Positions 1 through 4,310 of a DNA stretch of 5,005 nt are shown piece by piece (within the stretch, counting starts at the first letter, position 1; each line of letters begins with the position of its first letter). The translations under genes and the position numbers were made by a program. Origin of the DNA: DASRHY01 sp046765875 (GTDB lineage Bacteria > Actinomycetota > Actinomycetes > Propionibacteriales > Kribbellaceae); the NCBI GenBank assembly GCA_046765875.1, contig JBKPSJ010000150.1, positions 1 to 5,005 of the forward strand, read 5' to 3'. The notes below the pieces were generated by a model. It saw only the letters and a list, made by a program, of their open reading frames with translations. It was not told where the DNA came from and did no database searches.

Positions 1-766
1 ACAGCGACCAAACGATCGACATGAACACCGGATGGTGCATCGGCCACTGCGCATCGGGCCCGGCCGGCGGACCGTTGCCCCACAACTGACGACACGCGGC
101 CGTCAGCGCCGACACCGGGTTCCACTCGGCGATCACCCGCAGCCAGTGCGGCATGCTCTCCGGCGGGGCGAACGTGTTCGCGACGAAGGTGAGCGGGAAC
201 ATCACCGTGAACATGAAGCCCTGCACGGCCTCCACGCTGCGCATCAGTGAGCCGACCCAGATCCCCAGCCAGATCATCGCGAACCCGAACAGCAGGATCA
301 GCAGATAGGCGAGCACCGCGTTGAGTACGCCGTCGCGGATCCGCCACCCGACGATCAGCCCGGTGAGCCCCATCACGACGATGCCGATGCTGGAGTGGAT
401 CAGGCTGGAGATGCTGCGCCCGATCAGCACCGACGAGCGCGAGATCGGCAGCGACTTGAACCGGTCGACGATCCCCTTGTCGAGGTCGCTGGTCAGCCCG
501 ATCGCGACGATGGCGGACGAGAAGATGATCGTCTGCACCATGATCCCGGGCAGCAGGAACTCCTTGTAGTTCGACCCCGGGACCTGGATCGACCCGCCGA
601 ACACGTACGCGAACAGCAGCACGAACATCACCGGCTGGATGGTGACGTCCATCAGCATCTCGGGCATTCGCTTGATGTGCAGCAGGTTGCGCCACACAAC
701 CGTCATCGACGCCTGCAGCACCGAGCGATGCCGGATCGGCACCCGGCTCTCCACAAGTGCGGTCAT
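1..766 (-). CDS. ABC-2 type drug exporter, permease subunit (DrrB-like), C-terminus cut by the window edge
   Basis: Membrane half of an ABC-2 exporter, expected to sit in the cytoplasmic membrane and carry a hydrophobic compound out of the cell using the ATPase encoded just upstream. I translated 255 residues from the ATG at 766; the frame is open to the window start, so the last part is missing (family members are usually somewhat longer, from memory). Hydrophobic segments fall at about 43-58, 73-93, 121-140, 148-170 and 181-198, with a sixth beginning near 246. Family-typical stretches are visible: FLLPGIM (70-76), DRFKSLPISR (101-110) and the PLTFVANTFAPPESMP segment (191-206) before the last helix. 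The N-terminus (1-40) is polar, as expected for the cytoplasmic lead-in. Its ATG overlaps the ATPase stop in an ATGA, so the two are probably translationally coupled. The substrate cannot be read from sequence. Confidence 0.93.
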   Translation of the reverse strand, partial: MTALVESRVPIRHRSVLQASMTVVWRNLLHIKRMPEMLMDVTIQPVMFVLLFAYVFGGSIQVPGSNYKEFLLPGIMVQTIIFSSAIVAIGLTSDLDKGIVDRFKSLPISRSSVLIGRSISSLIHSSIGIVVMGLTGLIVGWRIRDGVLNAVLAYLLILLFGFAMIWLGIWVGSLMRSVEAVQGFMFTVMFPLTFVANTFAPPESMPHWLRVIAEWNPVSALTAACRQLWGNGPPAGPDAQWPMHHPVFMSIVWSL

Positions 767-1782
767 CGCAGGGCACCTACCTTCTCCTCGGTACGGTCTG
801 CGTCGTCCAGCGACTCCCCCGACTCCGCCTCGTCCTCGGCCACCTCGGCGCGGTGACCGGTGAGGTGCAGGAACACGTCGTCGAGGCTCGGCCGCTGGAG
901 GCCGAGATCGTCGACCGCGATGCCCCCCTCGGCGAACAGCGACGCGATCCGGGTGATGTCGGCCAGCCCGGACGCCGGCGAGGTCAGCCTGCGCGCGGTC
1001 TCCTCGACGTGTACCTCGTTGCAGCACTGGCCGAGCAGCGTCTTCGCCCTTGCGATATCGGCCGGGTCGGTGACGGTGACGACCACACTGGCGCGGCCGG
1101 CCTGGTCCTTCAGTTGGGTCGGGGTGCCCGACGCGATCACCTTGCCGTGGTCGATCACGACGATCATGTCGGCGAGCTGGTCGGCCTCCTCCAGGTACTG
1201 CGTCGTCAGCAGCAGCGTCGTGCCGTCGCGGACCAGGCCGCGCAGTACGCCCCACAGGTCGGCCCGGCTGCGCGGGTCCAGACCGGTGGTCGGCTCGTCC
1301 AGGAACAGCACCGGCGGCGACGCGACCAGGCTGACCGCGAGGTCGAGCCGGCGTCGCATGCCGCCGGAGTACGTCTTCACGATCCGGTCGGCCGCGTCGG
1401 TGAGCAGGAACCGCTCGAGCAACTCGTCGGAGGCCTTGCGGATGTACTTGGTCGGCAGACCGTACAGCCGGCCGATGAGACGGATGTTCTCCCGGGCGGT
1501 CAGCAGTTCGTCGACCGTCGCCGCCTGGCCGGTAAGGCCCATGCTCCGGCGGACCGCGTCGGGCTCCTTGAGGATGTCGTGTCCATTCACCCTTCCGGTA
1601 CCGCTGGTTGGGATGCTGAGGGTCGTGAGCATCCGCACGGTCGTAGTCTTACCCGCACCGTTCGGCCCCAGCATGCCGAGTACGGTGCCCTGCGGGATGG
1701 CGAAGCTGACTCCGTCCACCGCGCGCGTTTGTTCGAAGTGTTTGACCAGATCGATCGCCTCGACGGCGTAGTTCTGCGTCAT
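763..1782 (-). CDS. ABC transporter ATP-binding protein, DrrA family (drug/antibiotic efflux)
   Basis: Cytoplasmic ATPase that powers the adjacent permease; 339 residues, close to the length of daunorubicin-resistance DrrA proteins. Motifs in order: Walker A GPNGAGKT (39-46), Q-loop Gln86, signature YSGGM (138-142), Walker B VLFLDEP (158-164), D-loop GLDP (167-170). The switch position that is His in most ABC ATPases is Gln195 (TTQYLEEAD); from memory this is usual for DrrA relatives, so it is not a defect. The C-terminal extension carries RPSLDDVFLHLTG (297-309), matching the conserved LDEVFL-type motif of this family. The protein then ends in a very acidic tail (313-334, 11 of 22 residues Asp/Glu). 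First gene of a two-gene operon with the permease. No Shine-Dalgarno precedes the ATG; a TAGGCT 7 nt upstream suggests a leaderless message. The divergent MerR-type gene is the obvious candidate regulator (inference). Confidence 0.96.
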   Translation of the reverse strand: MTQNYAVEAIDLVKHFEQTRAVDGVSFAIPQGTVLGMLGPNGAGKTTTVRMLTTLSIPTSGTGRVNGHDILKEPDAVRRSMGLTGQAATVDELLTARENIRLIGRLYGLPTKYIRKASDELLERFLLTDAADRIVKTYSGGMRRRLDLAVSLVASPPVLFLDEPTTGLDPRSRADLWGVLRGLVRDGTTLLLTTQYLEEADQLADMIVVIDHGKVIASGTPTQLKDQAGRASVVVTVTDPADIARAKTLLGQCCNEVHVEETARRLTSPASGLADITRIASLFAEGGIAVDDLGLQRPSLDDVFLHLTGHRAEVAEDEAESGESLDDADRTEEKVGALR

Positions 1783-1789
1783 GCGCGCC

Positions 1790-1795
1790 AGCCTA
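1790..1795 (-). promoter_or_regulatory. Candidate -10 box for a leaderless exporter-operon transcript
   Basis: Reading the minus strand, TAGGCT lies exactly 7 nt before the ATG of the ATPase gene. It fits the TAnnnT form common in actinobacterial -10 boxes and would place the transcript start at or very near the ATG. No GGAGG-like sequence lies in the usual window, which agrees with a leaderless message. No clear -35 match was found at a 16-19 nt distance; MerR-controlled promoters often have poor or oddly spaced -35 elements, so this does not exclude it. Confidence 0.4.
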
Positions 1796-1862
1796 GGGAG
1801 ACGATCTGACAGTTTGCGATCGACTTTCTTTCACGATTCCCGATGTTCTCGGCGGATCTCAT

Positions 1863-1939
1863 ACCTTCAAGTCTGTCAGTGAACCTCCGGTTGAAATCTG
1901 TACGAGAGACAGCGCGAACGCAGCCCGGCTAACCTTCAA
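1863..1939 (+). repeat. Direct repeat pair ACCTTCAA, candidate regulator half-sites
   Basis: ACCTTCAA occurs at 1863-1870 and again at 1932-1939, 69 bp apart, both in the gap upstream of the MerR-type gene. The first copy faces TTGAA at 1891-1895. The second copy is the left arm of an imperfect dyad whose right arm, AGGT at 1945-1948, overlaps the ribosome binding site. MerR-family operators commonly start with ACCT and end with AGGT. A single 8-mer repeat in 173 bp is only mildly unlikely by chance (roughly one in four to five for random sequence), so the operator reading is tentative. Confidence 0.35.
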
Positions 1940-1942
1940 CTC

Positions 1943-1947
1943 GGAGG
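1943..1947 (+). promoter_or_regulatory. Ribosome binding site of the MerR-type regulator
   Basis: GGAGG lies 8 nt before the ATG at 1956, an ideal spacing. It decides the start: the in-frame GTG at 1947 overlaps this site and cannot use it, so the protein begins with MQLRPVDLA rather than three residues earlier. Confidence 0.85.
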
Positions 1948-1955
1948 TGAACCCG

Positions 1956-2660
1956 ATGCAGTTGCGACCGGTCGATCTGGCCCGGGTGGCAGGGGTCTCG
2001 ACGCAGCAGATCCGCAACTACGAGGATGCCGGCCTGCTGCCTCATGTCGTGCGTACCGCCGCCGGCCATCGCCGGTACGACGAACACCATCGTGTCGCGC
2101 TGCTGACGTACCGCGAACTGGCGGCCGGGTACGGTGCGCGGACCGCTCAGGCGATCATGCGTGCGGTCCTGGCCGGCGAGATCGATCAAGCGCTGGCCGA
2201 GGTCGACGCCGCCCATGCCGAGATACACGAGCAGCGCGACTTCCTGCGTGAGACCGGCAAGGTGCTGGAGGCCGTGGCCGAGGAGCCGCCGGAAGAGGGA
2301 CGTCGTACCGGTCTGCACATCCGCGAGGTGGCCCGGCTGCTCGGCGTACGTACGTCGGCGTTGCGGGTCTGGGAAGCGGCGGGTCTGCTGGCGCCGGAAC
2401 GCGAGCCCGGCACCGGGTACCGGATCTACACATCGGCCGATGTCCGGGACGCGCGGATGATTCACCTGCTGCGGCAGAGCTATTACCCACGGCCGCAGAT
2501 CGGGCCGCTGCTCGATGGATTGCGAGGTACCGGCAGCAGCGCCGAGCTCAGGGCCGCGATCGCCGGCAGGCAGGCCGCACTGGCCCGCCGGACGATGGCC
2601 ATGCTCGCCGGTGCCGGCCAGCTGTACGAGTACCTGGCTAGCGGTCCAGCTTCAGCGTGA
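1956..2660 (+). CDS. MerR-family transcriptional regulator with two tandem MerR DNA-binding domains
   Basis: DNA-binding regulator of 234 residues. The first MerR domain spans about 3-72: helix-turn-helix LARVAGVSTQQIRNYEDAG (8-26), then LLP and a wing with GHRRY (37-41). A charged helical linker follows (about 75-108), resembling the dimerisation helix of ordinary MerR proteins. A second complete MerR domain covers about 119-185: REVARLLGVRTSALRVWEAAG (123-143), wing GYRIY (154-158) and a following helix. The C-terminus (197-228) is another Ala/Arg-rich helix. Classical MerR proteins have only one such domain. There is no cysteine in the chain, so thiol- or metal-thiolate sensing as in SoxR or CueR is not possible; a small-molecule ligand is more likely. 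It may belong to the group some pipelines call TioE family (from memory, unchecked). The divergent drug exporter is the probable target. The 3' end overlaps the convergent OsmC-family gene by 23 bp. Confidence 0.93.
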   Translation: MQLRPVDLARVAGVSTQQIRNYEDAGLLPHVVRTAAGHRRYDEHHRVALLTYRELAAGYGARTAQAIMRAVLAGEIDQALAEVDAAHAEIHEQRDFLRETGKVLEAVAEEPPEEGRRTGLHIREVARLLGVRTSALRVWEAAGLLAPEREPGTGYRIYTSADVRDARMIHLLRQSYYPRPQIGPLLDGLRGTGSSAELRAAIAGRQAALARRTMAMLAGAGQLYEYLASGPASA

Positions 2661-3066
2661 GCGGCGTGCCGGCCTCGATCGTACGGCCTACCGTGCACAG
2701 CCGGTCATGCGAACGCTGCAGCGCCATCGGGAGCGCCTCCCGCGCGGCGTCGCCGGCCTCCCCCTCGGGGAACCTCACGGTGTAGGTGACCTCGATGTTC
2801 GTCAGGTGGTTGCCTTGCTCGGCGCTCCGGATCTTGTCGCCACTCGCGGTCGCGGACAGCTCAAGCGGCTCGGCCCGCTTGCCTGTGATGTAGTCGATGT
2901 CGATCGCGGTGCAGCCGGCAATGGCCACCAGCAGCAGTTCCACCGGGGTGAAGTCGGTGTCGTCGCCTTCACCGATCGAGATCGACCCGCCGCGGACGTT
3001 GTGGACGTCGTAGTGGGCCTTCGCGGTCCGCTCGATGCTGATCGTGCGCAGTGTGCCGCCGCTCAT
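2638..3066 (-). CDS. OsmC family protein (thiol-dependent peroxidase-like)
   Basis: Small cytoplasmic protein of the OsmC/Ohr superfamily, whose studied members reduce organic or inorganic hydroperoxides with a reactive cysteine pair. Counting from the ATG at 3066 it has 142 residues, normal for the family. The diagnostic stretch TPVELLLVAIAGCTAIDID places one conserved cysteine at residue 52, and HDRLCTVGRT places the second at 124, so both redox cysteines are present. The sequence resembles the YhfA/OsmC branch more than Ohr (from memory of the motifs), and the substrate is unknown. In-frame TTG (3078) and GTG (3075) codons lie just upstream; I prefer the ATG because GGTGG sits 5-6 nt before it and the extra MVVR adds nothing conserved. 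It ends 23 bp inside the convergent MerR-type gene, with no room for a separate terminator. It may share a transcript with the Rossmann protein upstream (86-bp gap). Confidence 0.93.
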   Translation of the reverse strand: MSGGTLRTISIERTAKAHYDVHNVRGGSISIGEGDDTDFTPVELLLVAIAGCTAIDIDYITGKRAEPLELSATASGDKIRSAEQGNHLTNIEVTYTVRFPEGEAGDAAREALPMALQRSHDRLCTVGRTIEAGTPLTLKLDR

Positions 3067-3130
3067 CCGTACCACCAATCCGGTGCCTGCGGCAACGTCA
3101 GCTTGCCTCTCCCGCCACGGTACCGCGGGC

Positions 3131-3152
3131 TCAGGGCGAGGTCAGGGCGAGG
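3131..3152. repeat. Perfect 11-bp tandem duplication TCAGGGCGAGG x2
   Basis: TCAGGGCGAGG occurs twice head to tail (3131-3141 and 3142-3152) and a degraded third start, TCACAGCGA, follows at 3153. The third unit's TCA is the stop codon (TGA on the minus strand) of the Rossmann protein gene, so on the coding strand the stop is followed by two more TGA triplets at 11-bp steps. It looks like a local slippage duplication at the gene's 3' end. No function is evident. Confidence 0.8.
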
Positions 3153-3803
3153 TCACAGCGATGTGATCGCGTCGGCGATCGGAGTGTCGCCGCCGACCAG
3201 TTCGAGGGTTCGCCCGACCGAAGCCGGCGCGGTCAGCAGCCCGGCCAGTACGGCGGCCACGTCGTCGCGGCTGACGGAGCCGGCCGGGACCGAGTCGGCC
3301 AGACGTACCCGACCGGTGCCCGGCTCGTTGGTGAGCCGGCCGGGCCGCACGATCGTCCAGTCCAGGTCGCGGCCGCGCAGGTCGTCCTCGCCTGCGCGCT
3401 TCGCCCTCAGGTAGGCCGCGAACACCGGCTCCATGCCCGGATCATCGGCCCGATCCACACCCATCGCACCGACCTGCAGGTGACGGCGTACACCGCTGTC
3501 CTCGGCGGCCTTCGCGAACAACTCGGCAGCGGCACGGTCCACCGTGTCCTTGCGCGCCGCACCGCTACCCGGCCCGGCACCCGCGGCGAACACGGCCGCG
3601 TCGACACCGGCCAGTTCGGCGGCCACCGCCGGGACGTCGGCGTGTTCCAGGTCGAGCACGATCCCACGGCCGCCGGCCGCCTCGATGTCGGCCACGTGGT
3701 CCGGGTTGCGTACCAACCCGACCGCGTCGTGGCCGTCGCCGGCCAGCAGTCGAGTGAGCCGGAGGGCGATCTGTCCATGTCCACCCGCGATCACAACGCG
3801 CAT
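3153..3803 (-). CDS. NAD(P)-binding Rossmann-fold protein, atypical short-chain dehydrogenase (NAD(P)H-binding/NmrA-like)
   Basis: Predicted cytoplasmic NAD(P)-dependent oxidoreductase or nucleotide-binding protein of 216 residues. It opens with MRVVIAGGHGQIALRL, where G7-G8-x-G10-x-x-A13 is the dinucleotide-binding loop, followed by VGLVRNP (28-34) at the end of beta-2. DLEH (51-54), FAAGAG (72-77) and VGAMGVD (111-117) follow. YLRAK (131-135) gives a YxxxK pair, then DWTIVRPGRLTNEP (148-161), very typical of the atypical SDR family. The Ser usually seen near VSSMG is replaced (VGAMG), which leaves catalysis uncertain. The frame runs open to a GTG at 3866, but I chose the ATG at 3803 because the Rossmann strand begins right there and a weak AGG lies 9 nt upstream. 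It sits upstream of the OsmC-family gene on the same strand and divergently from the rhodanese gene; substrate unknown. Confidence 0.92.
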   Translation of the reverse strand: MRVVIAGGHGQIALRLTRLLAGDGHDAVGLVRNPDHVADIEAAGGRGIVLDLEHADVPAVAAELAGVDAAVFAAGAGPGSGAARKDTVDRAAAELFAKAAEDSGVRRHLQVGAMGVDRADDPGMEPVFAAYLRAKRAGEDDLRGRDLDWTIVRPGRLTNEPGTGRVRLADSVPAGSVSRDDVAAVLAGLLTAPASVGRTLELVGGDTPIADAITSL

Positions 3804-3893
3804 GGAGAACAACCTATCTCTGGCCGGTACTTGACCCTGGATGACCGTGATCCGGCTGTTTCGCACTTAGCAGCAGCGTTTAGCGTTTTGACC
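3804..3893. promoter_or_regulatory. 90-bp divergent gap between the Rossmann protein and rhodanese genes
   Basis: Both neighbouring genes start outward from this gap, so it should carry two promoters. On the plus strand TTGACC occurs at 3831-3836 (a good -35 match), but no convincing -10 lies 16-18 nt further on. A TAGCGT at 3881-3886 has the right position for a leaderless rhodanese transcript. On the minus strand nothing better than a TAGGTT close to the ATG was seen. No clear dyad was found. Confidence 0.4.
3881..3886 (+). promoter_or_regulatory. Candidate -10 box for a leaderless rhodanese transcript
   Basis: TAGCGT (TAnnnT) lies 7 nt before the ATG at 3894, the same geometry as the TAGGCT ahead of the ABC ATPase. 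No Shine-Dalgarno-like sequence is visible before this ATG. The -35 region is poor. Confidence 0.3.
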
Positions 3894-4310
3894 ATGACCA
3901 CCACACCAACCCGCCCGGCGGGCAGCGTCGTCACGGCCACGCCGGCCGCCGCCTCCGCCGACGCGGCCCGGCACTTCGCCGATCTGCTCGCCTTCGAGAC
4001 CGACTGCTGGGACGTGAACCACGCGATCACCAGCGGGACGAAGGACTTCGTCCTGCTCGACGTACGCGGCCCTGACCTGTACGCCGCCGGGCACGTGCCC
4101 ACCGCGGTCAGCCTGCCGCACGGCCGGATCGTCGAGCGCAACATCGAGCCGTACGAGGAGGACACGGTGTTCGTGGTCTACTGCGCTGGCCCGCACTGCA
4201 ACGGCGCAGACAAGGCGGCGCTGCGGCTGGCGCGTCTCGGCCGGCCGGTGAAGAAGATGATCGGCGGCGTGACCGGCTGGCTCGACGAAGGGTACGAGCT
4301 GGATGTCTGA
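3894..4310 (+). CDS. Single-domain rhodanese-like protein (sulfurtransferase)
   Basis: Cytoplasmic rhodanese-fold protein of 138 residues that would carry a persulfide on a cysteine and pass sulfur to an acceptor. Signatures in order: FVLLDVRGPDLYAAGHVPTAVSLPH (52-76), with Asp56 and Arg58 and the GH-(V/I)-P element of the fold; VVYCAGPHCNGADKAA (94-109), the active-site loop with catalytic Cys97 and a nearby Cys102; and MIGGVTGWLDEGY (122-134), the closing helix. All key residues are present, so it should be active. The N-terminal 20 residues are Thr/Ala/Pro-rich and look disordered. Start: the ATG at 3894 fits the domain length; an in-frame TTG at 3888 is less likely. There is no Shine-Dalgarno, so it may be leaderless. 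Its last 8 bp overlap the start of the PLP enzyme gene in another frame, indicating a shared operon. The physiological sulfur donor and acceptor are unknown. Confidence 0.94.
   Translation: MTTTPTRPAGSVVTATPAAASADAARHFADLLAFETDCWDVNHAITSGTKDFVLLDVRGPDLYAAGHVPTAVSLPHGRIVERNIEPYEEDTVFVVYCAGPHCNGADKAALRLARLGRPVKKMIGGVTGWLDEGYELDV

Larger units (their letters stand above)
1783..1955. promoter_or_regulatory. Divergent promoter region between the exporter operon and the MerR-type regulator
   Basis: This 173-bp gap lies between two outward-facing starts and should hold both promoters and any operator. It is visibly less GC-rich than the flanking genes. Elements seen: TAGGCT on the minus strand (1795-1790) ahead of the ATPase; an 8-bp direct repeat ACCTTCAA at 1863-1870 and 1932-1939; TTCAA (1866-1870) facing TTGAA (1891-1895); AACC-TCC-GGTT (1882-1892); an imperfect dyad ACCT-N9-AGGT (1932-1948) that runs into the ribosome binding site; and CTGACAG (1806-1812) facing CTGTCAG (1873-1879). 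Divergent placement next to a target operon is common for MerR-family genes, but which element is bound, if any, is inference. I could not find a good sigma-70-type -35/-10 pair for the regulator. Confidence 0.6.

Noticed and set aside
32..863. Several open frames on the plus strand over the permease gene
   Set aside because: Low-complexity Arg/His/Pro-rich translations. The minus strand encodes a clear membrane protein that stays open to the window edge.
757..1809. 350-residue open frame on the plus strand across the ABC ATPase gene
   Set aside because: It is antisense to a gene with all ABC motifs; its product is rich in Arg, Gly, Gln and His without recognisable motifs, typical of a high-GC shadow frame.
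1947..1955. GTG at 1947 as the start of the MerR-type regulator
   Set aside because: It overlaps the GGAGG itself; the ATG at 1956 has the ideal 8-nt spacing.
1929..2490. Minus-strand frames over the MerR-type gene
   Set aside because: Shadow frames: the plus strand has an ideal ribosome binding site and two recognisable domains.
3111..3129. CCCGC / GCGGG hairpin (9-nt loop) downstream of the Rossmann gene as a terminator
   Set aside because: The stem is only 5 bp, there is no T-run on the coding strand, and short GC stems are expected by chance in this composition.
2515..3414. 299-residue plus-strand frame over the OsmC and Rossmann genes
   Set aside because: It starts inside the regulator gene and runs antisense to two genes with good family motifs; no motif of its own.
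3831..3859. TTGACC at 3831 as a -35 with a normal -10 for the rhodanese gene
   Set aside because: No TAnnnT hexamer lies at a 16-18 nt distance (the sequence there is GGCTGT-like).
3804..3866. Upstream GTG start (3866) for the Rossmann protein
   Set aside because: The Rossmann strand begins directly at the ATG at 3803; the 21 extra residues are unlike the family and lie over the divergent promoter region.
3051..3893. Long 5' extension of the rhodanese frame upstream of the ATG at 3894
   Set aside because: The extension is antisense to the Rossmann protein gene, and the rhodanese domain is complete at normal length from the ATG at 3894.
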